Shown here: one piece after another, positions 36,797 to 45,488 of the stretch | Numbering within the stretch: position 1 is the first letter of the stretch | Layout of the letters: each line of letters opens with the position of its first letter | Source of the DNA: an uncultured bacterium | GTDB taxonomy: Bacteria > Cyanobacteriota > Vampirovibrionia > Gastranaerophilales > Gastranaerophilaceae | Length of the DNA stretch: 64,000 bases | Assembly (NCBI GenBank): GCA_902462155.1 | Contig: CABQAQ010000003.1 | Span: forward strand, 62,001-126,000 | Direction of reading: 5' to 3' | The notes under the pieces: generated by a model | The model's database searches: none | What the model saw: the letters and a program-made list of their open reading frames with translations, nothing else | Told to the model about the DNA's origin: nothing | Translations under genes and position numbers: made by a program

Positions 36797-38260
36797 ATGA
36801 AAAAAAAGATAGCTTTAATTCCTATAGATAATAGACCGGTCTGTTATGATTTGTTATTGCAAACTTCTGAGATTGATCATAATATTGAACTTCTTTTACC
36901 TCCTATTCATTTATTAGGTGATTTAAATAAAATTGCTGATATAAATCAGATACTTTCTTGGCTTGATAATCTTAAGGATGTTCATTCAATCATTGTATCT
37001 CTTGATACTATTGCTTATGGAGGGTTAATACCTTCCAGACGTTCTTCGGATTCTTTTGAAACTGTTAAATCCAGAATTGATTCTTTTTTTTCTATTATTA
37101 ATAAGAAAAATATATGCGTTTATGCTTTTTCTAGTATTATGAGGATCTCTGATAATAATATTAACGATGAGGAAAAAGAGTATTGGAAAGATTATGGAAA
37201 ACTCATTTTTGATTTTTCTTATAATTATTCTAAATCGTTTAAATCCTTTGATTATGACAATTTCTCTTCTTACTCTTGTATTAAGAGTAAAATTCCTCAG
37301 GATATTTTGCAAGATTATATTAACACTAGAAATAGAAATTTTCTTATTAATATTTATTATATTAATTTAGCTAAGAATAATAATTTAATAAAGAAGCTTA
37401 TTTTTTCTAAAGATGATTGTGCTCAATATGGCTTAAATATTCTTGAAGCTGAGGAATTATGCTTTAGAATTACTCAGAGTAATATAAATGCTATTGTTAA
37501 AACAGGAGCGGATGAGATACCGTTTTCTCTTTTATCTTTGGCTTATTTAAATTTAAAAAACACTAAATTATCAAATAATGGTTTAAAAATTGCGACTATT
37601 TTTTCTTTTCCGGAATCTATTTCTAAAGTATCTAATTATGAAGATGTTTCTGTCTTTGAGTCTATTAAGTCGCAGATTGAAATCATAGGTTCTGAGTATA
37701 TTTCTGATGATATTTATAATGCAGATCTTATTTTAGTCATTAATAATTTTAAATCCAGTCAAGGTGAGATTGTTATGGGAATTGAAAATGAATCAAGTTT
37801 ATTCAAAATCCCTCGAACAGTTTTTAATAAGCCATTTTTTATTGTAGATATTTTAAATGCTAATGGAGCGGATTTTAATTTTGTTCTTCATAATTTAGAT
37901 GTATTCTCTCATAAGAATTTTTATGGATTCTCTGCTTGGAACACTACATCTAATGCGCTTGGTTCGGCTATTTCTTGTGCTGTTTTTAAATTGTTAGCTA
38001 ATTTATCTTCTTCTTATAATGATTTAGCTTTTAAAAAACTACAGACTATTCGTTTACTTGATGACTGGGCATTTCAATCAAATGTCAGACAAAAAATTAG
38101 ATCTTTATATCCTATATTCAATAATGATTTAGATCTGTTAAAACAAAAAATGAACCCTTTTGAATCTATTATCCTAGAGTCTTTGGATACCTGTTTTAAT
38201 AACATTTCGTATTCTTATCCTTGGAATCGATATTTTGAACTTCGATGTTATATTTTATAA
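36797..38260 (+). CDS. DUF4127 family protein
   Basis: A 487-residue cytoplasmic protein matching the DUF4127 family. The opening IALIPIDNRPVCYDL, LLLPPIHLLGDLN, SLDTIAYGGLIPSR, SSIMRISDN, KTGADEIPFSLLS and GFSAWNTTSNALGSAIS are its conserved blocks. The function is unknown; conserved Asp, Arg and His residues suggest an enzyme acting on a small molecule or sugar. It follows dCMP deaminase closely and ends one base from the convergent pyrimidine phosphorylase gene. Strongly T-ending codons match the upstream gene. Confidence 0.88.
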   Translation: MKKKIALIPIDNRPVCYDLLLQTSEIDHNIELLLPPIHLLGDLNKIADINQILSWLDNLKDVHSIIVSLDTIAYGGLIPSRRSSDSFETVKSRIDSFFSIINKKNICVYAFSSIMRISDNNINDEEKEYWKDYGKLIFDFSYNYSKSFKSFDYDNFSSYSCIKSKIPQDILQDYINTRNRNFLINIYYINLAKNNNLIKKLIFSKDDCAQYGLNILEAEELCFRITQSNINAIVKTGADEIPFSLLSLAYLNLKNTKLSNNGLKIATIFSFPESISKVSNYEDVSVFESIKSQIEIIGSEYISDDIYNADLILVINNFKSSQGEIVMGIENESSLFKIPRTVFNKPFFIVDILNANGADFNFVLHNLDVFSHKNFYGFSAWNTTSNALGSAISCAVFKLLANLSSSYNDLAFKKLQTIRLLDDWAFQSNVRQKIRSLYPIFNNDLDLLKQKMNPFESIILESLDTCFNNISYSYPWNRYFELRCYIL

Positions 38261-38261
38261 A

Positions 38262-39581
38262 TTAATTTATTATTTTATATATTAATTCTTTTTCTACTTT
38301 ATCTTCTTCTTTTCCAAAAGTGTAAGCTTGATATACTTTTTGTTCTATTTCGCTTTCTGAAATTTTACTTTCGTCATTATAATATACAGTCGCTATTGTA
38401 TCATTAATTTTTACAAGTTCATTATCTTTTTTATTTAAATATATTCCAACAGAATAATCTATTGTATCAGTTTTTTTTGTTCTACCTGCACCTAATATTT
38501 TGCATAATTTCGCTATTTTTAGTGCATCTATATTAAGTACTTTCCCATTAATTTTTGATTTTATTTTTATTATATTTTTTGTCTTTTTGAATAATTCATA
38601 ATCATCTATCACTTTTTCGTTACCATTTTGATTCTTTATAAGATTACGAAAACAATTTAATGCTGTTTTATTTTCTATTGATTTATCTATTAATTTGAAG
38701 ATCTCTTCTTTATTTTTATACTTCTTTGTCTGCATTAATACCGTTGCTACAAGTTCATACGTCAAAGATTTTAAGTCTGTTTCCATATTACCTTTTAAAA
38801 ATTCTATAGCCTCTATTACTTCAAGAGAATTTCCAATAGCTCTTCCAAGGGGTATATCCATATTTGATATTACGGCACAAATATTTTTATTGAGATTTTT
38901 ACCTATATTTACCATCATTAATGCTAAATCATAAGCATCTTCTTTTGTTTTTAGAAATGCTCCTTTGCCATACTTTACATCAAGAACTATATGGTTTGCT
39001 CCACTGGCTATTTTTTTGCATACTACAGACGAGGCAATTAAAGGTTTAATATCAATAGTTGAAGTTACATCTCGTAAAGCGTAAAGTTTACCATCTGCAG
39101 GAGTCAATGATTTTGTTTGAGAGGCAATAGCTATGTTTGTATTCTTTACTTTTTCTATAAATTCTTCATTTGTTAAACTAGTATTAAATCCGGGAATAGA
39201 TTCTAATTTATCAATAGTTCCTCCGGTATGTCCCAAACCTCTTCCTGATAGTTTTGCTACTTTATAACCTAAAGAGGCTATTATTGGCAAAAACATTAAC
39301 GTTAATTTATCTCCAACACCACCTGTTGAGTGCTTGTCTATTATATGGGCTTCAGATATCTCAGAGGATAAATCAAGTATTTCTCCTGAGTTTACCATTG
39401 CTTCTGTCAGATTCGTTGTTTCATCAAGATTTAATCCTGCAAAATTTATTGCCATTAATAATGCTGTGATCTGATAATCTTCTATTGTGTTATTTACTAC
39501 TCCATCTATAAAATAATTTATCTCTTCTTTTGTTAAAGTAAAATATCTCTTTTTTTTCTCAATTATTTCTATTATATTCAT
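38262..39581 (-). CDS. Pyrimidine-nucleoside (thymidine) phosphorylase
   Basis: A 439-residue homologue of DeoA/Pdp. Phosphate and nucleoside binding motifs are DKHSTGGVGDKLTLMF and AKLSGRGLGHTGGTIDKLESIPGF (about 83-130), followed by ASQTKSLTPADGKLYALRDVTSTI and CAVISNMDIPLGRAIGNSLEV. The C-terminal domain is the typical lipoyl-like fold. It splits thymidine, uridine or deoxyuridine to base and (deoxy)ribose-1-phosphate. Whether it is specific for thymidine cannot be told. It is convergent with DUF4127 with only one base between stop codons. Confidence 0.95.
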   Translation of the reverse strand: MNIIEIIEKKKRYFTLTKEEINYFIDGVVNNTIEDYQITALLMAINFAGLNLDETTNLTEAMVNSGEILDLSSEISEAHIIDKHSTGGVGDKLTLMFLPIIASLGYKVAKLSGRGLGHTGGTIDKLESIPGFNTSLTNEEFIEKVKNTNIAIASQTKSLTPADGKLYALRDVTSTIDIKPLIASSVVCKKIASGANHIVLDVKYGKGAFLKTKEDAYDLALMMVNIGKNLNKNICAVISNMDIPLGRAIGNSLEVIEAIEFLKGNMETDLKSLTYELVATVLMQTKKYKNKEEIFKLIDKSIENKTALNCFRNLIKNQNGNEKVIDDYELFKKTKNIIKIKSKINGKVLNIDALKIAKLCKILGAGRTKKTDTIDYSVGIYLNKKDNELVKINDTIATVYYNDESKISESEIEQKVYQAYTFGKEEDKVEKELIYKIIN

Positions 39582-39710
39582 ATATAACTACCCTTTAATT
39601 TTTTTCTATAATTTATAATAGTTAATAATTTCGTTTAATGTTTTTTAAGAGAATATAATTCTTTTATTTAATGAGGAATAAATTATTTTGATTACAGATA
39701 AGAAAACTAT

Positions 39711-40175
39711 TTATTTTGTTTTTACTGAATTTAAATATTTGATTATCTCATCACTTAAGTCTACACAACCTGTAAAGACCATACGATAGTCAATAACTAC
39801 ATTGATATTCTTTTCTTTTGCAACAGCTTTTGTTGCGTCGATAATATTTTTATAAACCTGATCTTCTTTTTCTTCTTTTAATTTTAATACAGCATCTTCT
39901 TTTGTTTTATATTCTTTTTGAGTAGCTTCTTCAAAGTTTTTGCGTTTAACAGGGGAATCAATAGTCTTGAATTCTTTTTCTTTGTTCATTAAAAATTTTT
40001 GTAATTCTAATACTTGAGTATCTATTTGTTTATAAGCTTTTTGAGCATAAGTATAATTCTGTTCAATTTTTTTATAATTTGCACAACCTATAAGTTGTTC
40101 TGCATTTACTTGGTTTAAATTAAAACTAAATGATATAGATAAAGCTAATAAGCTAGTAATAAATAATTTTTTCAC
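39711..40175 (-). CDS. OmpH/Skp-family periplasmic chaperone
   Basis: A 154-residue exported protein: signal peptide to about NQVNA (residue 24), a coiled-coil arm of Gln/Lys/Glu-rich helices (about 40-115), and a short beta-containing end (INVVIDYRMVFTGCVDLSDEI) characteristic of OmpH/Skp. Such trimers hold unfolded outer-membrane proteins in the periplasm, so it supports a diderm envelope. The ATG at 40208 is possible, but GTG at 40175 has GGGGGT ten bases upstream and gives a normal signal peptide. Confidence 0.85.
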   Translation of the reverse strand: MKKLFITSLLALSISFSFNLNQVNAEQLIGCANYKKIEQNYTYAQKAYKQIDTQVLELQKFLMNKEKEFKTIDSPVKRKNFEEATQKEYKTKEDAVLKLKEEKEDQVYKNIIDATKAVAKEKNINVVIDYRMVFTGCVDLSDEIIKYLNSVKTK

Positions 40176-40261
40176 AGTATATTGACCCCCATTTTTAATA
40201 TTAATCAAATTCTATCATATTTCTATAACTTTTTAAAGCAAAATTTATTTCGTTTACATAG

Positions 40262-41143
40262 CTATATTTTTTGAAATAAAATTATATACTCGTGTTTGAA
40301 GATATAAAATCCGCCATATAAAGCTCTATATCGCCATAAATTAGAATTTTTTCCTTTAGCTTTTTCGTTACCTTCTATATTTTTTACTATAATTGATTTT
40401 GTAATAAAACCTAAATTATTCATTTTTTCCATACATTTGAAACTAAGAGGAATAAGTTCTCCATTTTGATATTTATCACCTATTATTAAAGCAGCAAATC
40501 TACCTTTTTCTAGCATTTTGTATCCATTATCTGCAACTTCTTCAAATAATTTATAGAACTCTTCTGTTGATTTACAATTTGATAAATCTTTTGGATCATC
40601 AGAAAATTTGATAATATCATCGTATGGTGGATGTAAAATTAAAAATTGTGCTTGGTCTTTACCCATAATTTCCAATCGGGATTTTATTCTATCCTGAATA
40701 CTTTTTGATGCACTATCTCCATTAAGTATATTGATTTTTGTTACAAGATCTTTTGGTGTAAATTTCCCTTTTACGTAATCAACAAGATCAGATTTTAGTT
40801 CAACACCTATACATCTTCTATTCATATTTAAAGCTTCTATGCCAGAAGTACCTGATCCAAAAAATAAATCTAGGACTATATCGTCTTTTTTGGTAAACCG
40901 TTCAAATAATTGTTGAGCTATCTGTGGTATATAGTTCCCGTGATAATCATATTTATGACCATTTTTCTTCTCACGAGATGTAAATTCCCAAAGACTATCT
41001 GTAAGTATATGATTATAATTTTTCCATTCTTTCAGATTTATGTCACTATAAGGTTTTGTTAAGCTTTCAGCTTCTTTTACTAATTTTAGTGTTTTTTTAG
41101 ATTTCTCTTTTGATTTTGCAATTTTTTGTATATTAACAACCAC
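40262..41143 (-). CDS. Solitary site-specific DNA methyltransferase (N4-C/N6-A class)
   Basis: A 293-residue amino-methyltransferase. The SAM-binding motif VLDLFFGSGTSGIEAL (about 91-106) precedes the catalytic motif, which reads ILHPPYDDIIKFSDDP, a His-Pro-Pro-Tyr variant of the usual D/N/S-PPY. An N-terminal part (NYHILTDSLWEFTSREK) and a C-terminal segment after about 235 may contact DNA. No restriction endonuclease or specificity gene is adjacent, so it looks like an orphan methylase with a regulatory or replication-linked role, or part of a chromosomally dispersed system. Target sequence unknown. Confidence 0.82.
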   Translation of the reverse strand: MVVNIQKIAKSKEKSKKTLKLVKEAESLTKPYSDINLKEWKNYNHILTDSLWEFTSREKKNGHKYDYHGNYIPQIAQQLFERFTKKDDIVLDLFFGSGTSGIEALNMNRRCIGVELKSDLVDYVKGKFTPKDLVTKINILNGDSASKSIQDRIKSRLEIMGKDQAQFLILHPPYDDIIKFSDDPKDLSNCKSTEEFYKLFEEVADNGYKMLEKGRFAALIIGDKYQNGELIPLSFKCMEKMNNLGFITKSIIVKNIEGNEKAKGKNSNLWRYRALYGGFYIFKHEYIILFQKI

Positions 41144-41228
41144 AAATAAAGTTTCCTATTTTATTTAATAATATAAAATAAGTATATTTGTAATTATTAT
41201 TATTTGGATCATCATTATAGTTGAATTT

Positions 41229-42557
41229 TTAAGACTTTAAATAATTTATAAATTTAGAAAAATCCTGATTCCAAGATCCATACCAATTTTTAAGAATTAT
41301 ATCAGCTGGAGAAAGATTATCATAATTAATTTCTAAAATAGGTTCCAAGTATTTCTGATCAATATAATCTAAATTATCATAAGAAAGTTTTAAGATTTCT
41401 TTTGATATATCTGATATTTTATAATTTCCTATTTTTGCCCCAAGTCCAATTTTAGCAGAAGTTTCTTGTGCTATTTTTATATCCTCATAATTAAATGGTT
41501 TTAAAATTTCAGAAGCATCACTTAAGGACTTATATGATGAGAATAATCCTTTATAAAGAGCAGGAATAGCATATTTTAATTTACCTTTTTGGCAATCGTG
41601 ATTTCTTATTTCGATATAATTCTTTAGTCTTACATCAGGGAAAAATAAAGATGCTTGGAGTAAAAAGTCATCCTTTGTTGCTTGAAACCCTTGATATCCA
41701 TTTTCATAGAAAGTTTTAAAAGTTATTTTCCCATCGATATTTATAATCCTATTATTTCGAACAATAAAAATCATAGGTATATTAAAAACTTTATCAATAT
41801 AATCAGAAAAAGAAAAATAATTAAAAAGTTTAGAGCTAATAATACCACAGCGATTATTATCAGTATGACACCAAGCATAAGCACGGTATGATTTATATCC
41901 ACTATCTTTCTTTTCATATATTGGTGAATTTGCAAAAATACCTGTAACTATCGGAGATAATTTTGAACTTAAAGCTAATTTTTTTATTGCATCTTCTTCA
42001 CTTTCATAATCAAAAATTACCTGAATGCCAGAAGTCTGTTTCATCATTACAAGAGCCAGATTTAATGGTAAATAATTGCTCATAGTAAGATATCTTCTTT
42101 TAGGGATAATATCAATATCTTTTATTTTGCTTGCAGGAGTAATACCATATTCTAAAATACTTATCCCAAGATTATTAGCTTCTATATCAATTTTGTTTTT
42201 CAAATCTTCAAGATTAATTTCAATATCCGCTAAAGACTTCTGTGGACTAAGACTTATTTCAATTTGTCCACCTGGTTCAAGAGTAATAGTAGTTTTGTCT
42301 TTTTCGATTCCTATTAAATTATTACAATCTAAAATTTTTTCCCAATTATACTTTAAAGAAAAATTTTCAAGTAATGTTTTTATTCCATTATCTCCGTAAT
42401 AATTTACAGATTGATTATTTTTATCAATAGTAATACGTTCATATTCAATACCAATTTTAAAATTTCTGGGATGTTTACAAGCAAAGTATAGATCTTTAAT
42501 TAATTCTTCTTTTGTTATATTATTTTTTTTATTTAAAGTTTTCATACAAGTAACCAT
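41229..42557 (-). CDS. Glutamate-cysteine ligase, GCS2 family
   Basis: A 442-residue member of the GCS2 (plant/alpha-proteobacterial/cyanobacterial-like) branch. It has FKIGIEYERITID, ITLEPGGQIEISLSPQKSL, RYLTMSNYLPLNLALVMMKQTSGIQV, and IEIRNHDCQ late in the sequence; Glu residues here bind Mg-ATP in the family. It makes gamma-glutamylcysteine, the first step to glutathione or related thiols. No glutathione synthetase gene is next to it. The ATG at 42557 has AGG at normal distance. Confidence 0.9.
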   Translation of the reverse strand: MVTCMKTLNKKNNITKEELIKDLYFACKHPRNFKIGIEYERITIDKNNQSVNYYGDNGIKTLLENFSLKYNWEKILDCNNLIGIEKDKTTITLEPGGQIEISLSPQKSLADIEINLEDLKNKIDIEANNLGISILEYGITPASKIKDIDIIPKRRYLTMSNYLPLNLALVMMKQTSGIQVIFDYESEEDAIKKLALSSKLSPIVTGIFANSPIYEKKDSGYKSYRAYAWCHTDNNRCGIISSKLFNYFSFSDYIDKVFNIPMIFIVRNNRIINIDGKITFKTFYENGYQGFQATKDDFLLQASLFFPDVRLKNYIEIRNHDCQKGKLKYAIPALYKGLFSSYKSLSDASEILKPFNYEDIKIAQETSAKIGLGAKIGNYKISDISKEILKLSYDNLDYIDQKYLEPILEINYDNLSPADIILKNWYGSWNQDFSKFINYLKS

Positions 42558-42612
42558 ATCAGAACCTATTAACTAAAACAATCTAACTATATGTATAAAG
42601 AAAGATTATACT

Positions 42613-43446
42613 ATGAACTATATCCAAAGAGCCAAAAAATTTAGAACCAAAAAAAGACTAGGGCAAAATTTTCTAATTGATGAATCAATTTTAGATTCTA
42701 TTGTTGACTATGCTAATATTAACATAAATGATACTGTTATTGAAATAGGTCCCGGTATTGGTTTTTTAACTGAAAAATTAGTAAAAGAGGCTGGGAATGT
42801 AATTGCTATAGAGCTTGATCAAGATGCTATTCATCATTTAGATAAGATTAATGCAAATAATTTAAAGATAGTTCATAATGATATATTGAAAACAGATATT
42901 TCTTCTTTATCTAAAGGCAAAGTTAAAGTTGTAGCTAATATTCCTTATTATATAACAAGTCCTATTCTTGTTCATTTACTGGGTGAAATAGATGATCTTA
43001 ATAATAAAAATAGAAATTCCATAGATTCGATTATATTAATGGTGCAGTTGGAAGTTGCATATAGAATGATTGCAAATGAAAAATCGGCATCTAAGCAGTA
43101 TGGATTATTATCTGTTTTATCTCAATTTTATTGTGATGTTGAATTGCTTAAAGTTGTAAAATCGAGATCTTTTTATCCGGCTCCAAAAGTTGATTCTGCT
43201 TTAGTAAAATTAAAAGTTAGACCTGAACCTAGTTTAGAACTTACAGATTATAAATTTTTTAAGAAGATTTTAAAAGCTTTATTTGCAACAAGGCGGAAGA
43301 ATATACGTAATTGTCTAATTCAAGCGGGTTTAAATCCTTCTGATGTTGATTTTACTTTAAATTTTTGTAATCTTGATAAAAATTTGCGTGCTGAAAATTT
43401 ATCGTTATCTTCCATAGCTAAGATATCAGAAACATTAATTTCATAG
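42613..43446 (+). CDS. rsmA: 16S rRNA dimethyladenosine transferase RsmA (KsgA)
   Basis: A 277-residue SAM-dependent enzyme that dimethylates two adenines near the 3' end of 16S rRNA during 30S assembly. Motifs are KRLGQNFLIDESILDSIV, VIEIGPGIGFLTEKL (SAM binding), VIAIELDQDAIHHL and the catalytic VVANIPYYITSPIL (Asn-Ile-Pro-Tyr). The C-terminal helical domain has FYPAPKVDSALVKL and LFATRRKNIRNCL. Standard length. It is divergent from the glutamate-cysteine ligase gene. Confidence 0.97.
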   Translation: MNYIQRAKKFRTKKRLGQNFLIDESILDSIVDYANININDTVIEIGPGIGFLTEKLVKEAGNVIAIELDQDAIHHLDKINANNLKIVHNDILKTDISSLSKGKVKVVANIPYYITSPILVHLLGEIDDLNNKNRNSIDSIILMVQLEVAYRMIANEKSASKQYGLLSVLSQFYCDVELLKVVKSRSFYPAPKVDSALVKLKVRPEPSLELTDYKFFKKILKALFATRRKNIRNCLIQAGLNPSDVDFTLNFCNLDKNLRAENLSLSSIAKISETLIS

Positions 43447-43572
43447 CCAATTAATACTTATTTGTAAATATTTGTAAATAATTTGTTATATAAATAACTA
43501 AAACTATAAATATAGTAAATTGGTTCTACTTTATTATTATATATATAGTAATAAATGTAGGAGAATATTTCG

Positions 43573-45300
43573 ATGAATGATTCAGGATCTGTTTCAAGGT
43601 TGAGGAGTAGCACACAAGCGGTCAAGCCAGTATCTATTTCAAAGTTGAAGAGTAGCACACCAGAGTTCATACCACAAGGAATGCGGCTGCAACAAGGAAT
43701 GCGGCAGCCACAAGGAATGCCGCAACAAGGAATGCCGCAACAAGGAATGCTGTATCAACCAGTGATGCCGTTGCCACAAGGAATGCGGCTGCAACAAGGA
43801 ATGCCGCTGCAACAAGGAATGCCGCTGCCACCAGGAATGCCGCTGCCACCAGGAATGCCGCTGCCACCAGGAATGCGGCTGCAACAAGGAATGCCGCTGC
43901 AACAAGGAATGCCGCTGCCACCAGGAATGCCGCTGCCACCAGGAATGCCGCTGCCACCAGGAATGCGGCTGCAACAAGGAATGCCGCTGCCACCAGGAAT
44001 GCCGCTACCACCAGGAATGCCGCTGCCACCAGGAATGCCGCTGCCACCAGGAATGCAGCAACAACCAGTGCAGCAACAACCAGTGCCGCAACCAGTGCAG
44101 CAGCAACCAGTGCAGCAGCAACCAGTGAGGCAGCAACCAGTGCCGCAACCAGTGCCGCAACCAGTGCAGCAGCAACCAGTGCAGCAGCAACCAGTGAGGC
44201 AGCAACCAGTGAGGCAGCAACCAGTGCCGCAACCAGTGCCGCAACCAGTGAGGCAGCAACCAGAAATGCAGCCAAATAAAGAAGCAGATAAGTCGATAGG
44301 AGCAAAAAAGAAGCCGTCATCATTTAAACATAAAATAGGGAATAATGAAAATCTTAAATCAAATACTAATGGATCTAAAAAAACTCTTGACCTTAGTAGC
44401 GAAAAACAATTTCCATTACTACATCCAACTCAAAGTAATTTACCACTGGGACTGACAAAATTTTGGGGTGTTAAGGGAAAGTTAGATGGAAATAACCCTA
44501 ATCCTAATGATGATACGGGAGAACAAGTTAATTGTCAAGCGACTAATTCTGAAAAGGCAGTAGATACTGGAATAAGAGTTCCAGACATGCATTCGGGGTC
44601 GAATGATATGAAAAAAGATACAAGAAAAGAAGGGAGTGTTACACTAAATTGGATTCTTGGTGGAATTGATAAATTTCCAAAATATCTACAAGATTATGTC
44701 ATAGGCGACGGTAAAAGCAATAATACGTATTCGGATTATATGAGGAGACTAAAACCAGAGGCTTACGACAAATGTTTATATGAAAGTGAGCTGTCTACTC
44801 AAGATATTCAACCATATAATATGTCCTCGCCTAAGGATGTTCCGGTTTATAGTCATAAGGTGAACGGAGAAGATAGACCTTTTGTTGATCCAGTGGTTGT
44901 AAACTATGTTAATCATTGTCTTGAGAGGAAGACGAATATGAGATTATCTGCTCATTGTATAGCACGAATGCTAGAAAGACTTAAAATTGATTCTATAGAA
45001 AAACTCCCAGAATGGATTCAAAATAATTTATTAATGCCAAAAGGAGGTGAAGAAAACGTGACAATGAATATATATGAGAATAGCAAATCCACAGATGGAG
45101 GGTATTTAGCAGAGTGGCCTAGTGTTACGATTAACCAACAAAAAGTTGGACTTGCATTTGATTTTATTAAAGGTGAGAAATCAAGACCAGGTAAAGTATA
45201 TGTAAAAACAGTCATGTTCGATAAGAGTGAAAATGATACAAAGCATGATTATAAATTATTAGATGATGATTTAAAAATAAGAAAAGCTTTTTTAACTTAG
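43573..45300 (+). CDS. Orphan protein with Met/Pro/Gln-rich tandem repeats and a distinct C-terminal domain
   Basis: A 575-residue protein I do not recognise. Residues 1-36 contain a duplicated SKLKSST-like element. Residues 37-166 are 22 units of five or six residues, mainly MPLPPG, MPLQQG and MRLQQG; residues 167-231 are QQQPV/PQPV/RQQPV units. A Lys/Asn/Ser-rich linker follows, then a folded C-terminal part (about 360-575) with RLSAHCIARMLERLKIDS, GGYLAEWPSVTINQQKVGLAFDF and VYVKTVMFDK. The His-Ala-x(3)-Arg helix followed by beta strands loosely recalls small RNase-type toxin domains, but that is only inference. No signal peptide is visible. A good ribosome binding site (AGGAG) precedes the ATG. 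Confidence 0.82.
   Translation: MNDSGSVSRLRSSTQAVKPVSISKLKSSTPEFIPQGMRLQQGMRQPQGMPQQGMPQQGMLYQPVMPLPQGMRLQQGMPLQQGMPLPPGMPLPPGMPLPPGMRLQQGMPLQQGMPLPPGMPLPPGMPLPPGMRLQQGMPLPPGMPLPPGMPLPPGMPLPPGMQQQPVQQQPVPQPVQQQPVQQQPVRQQPVPQPVPQPVQQQPVQQQPVRQQPVRQQPVPQPVPQPVRQQPEMQPNKEADKSIGAKKKPSSFKHKIGNNENLKSNTNGSKKTLDLSSEKQFPLLHPTQSNLPLGLTKFWGVKGKLDGNNPNPNDDTGEQVNCQATNSEKAVDTGIRVPDMHSGSNDMKKDTRKEGSVTLNWILGGIDKFPKYLQDYVIGDGKSNNTYSDYMRRLKPEAYDKCLYESELSTQDIQPYNMSSPKDVPVYSHKVNGEDRPFVDPVVVNYVNHCLERKTNMRLSAHCIARMLERLKIDSIEKLPEWIQNNLLMPKGGEENVTMNIYENSKSTDGGYLAEWPSVTINQQKVGLAFDFIKGEKSRPGKVYVKTVMFDKSENDTKHDYKLLDDDLKIRKAFLT
43592..43662 (+). repeat. Two-copy direct repeat with 45-base period
   Basis: Copies at 43592-43616 and 43637-43661 share 22 or so of 25 bases (TTTCAAGGTTGAGGAGTAGC and TTTCAAAGTTGAAGAGTAGC). 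They encode SRLRSST and SKLKSST, an in-frame internal duplication at the very start of the orphan protein. Confidence 0.75.
43681..44265 (+). repeat. GC-rich 18-base tandem repeats, then 12/15-base repeats
   Basis: From 43681 to 44070 the unit is 18 bases (ATGCCGCTGCCACCAGGA and variants; two 15-base units early). A 90-base super-unit (one MRLQQG, one MPLQQG, three MPLPPG) occurs twice in tandem, at residues 71-100 and 101-130. From 44071 to 44265 the units are 12 or 15 bases coding PQPV and QQQPV/RQQPV. The block is clearly GC-richer than all surrounding DNA. All units keep the reading frame. Confidence 0.95.
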
Positions 45301-45426
45301 GACTTATCAAATATTCCTAAAATTAAATAGATAAGGAATCAGAATATGGTTATGGAATATATTGAAATATTTATTATATATTAATGTAATAAAATTTAAT
45401 AAGTAGTTTTTAAAAAGGCAATATTT

Positions 45427-45470
45427 ATGTGTGATATATTATATATATAATATATCACACATTTTGTATA
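45427..45470 (+). terminator. Perfect 36-base palindrome: terminator or operator
   Basis: Arms of 17 bases (45427-45443 and 45446-45462, ATGTGTGATATATTATA and complement) with a 2-base centre, followed by TTTTGTATATAG. It lies 127 bases after one orphan gene and 27 bases before the start of the next. It may end the first transcript or be a dyad operator for the second. Confidence 0.6.
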
Positions 45471-45488
45471 TAGTAAGGAGTTTATAGA

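Noticed and set aside
43681..44265. CRISPR-like array
   Set aside because: Units are contiguous without unique spacers and translate in frame; it is a coding tandem repeat.
43667..44323. Long minus-strand frame of hydrophobic AAAFLV repeats opposite the repeat gene
   Set aside because: It is the automatic antisense reading of the 18-base repeats; there is no ribosome binding site or promoter and composition follows from the sense repeats.
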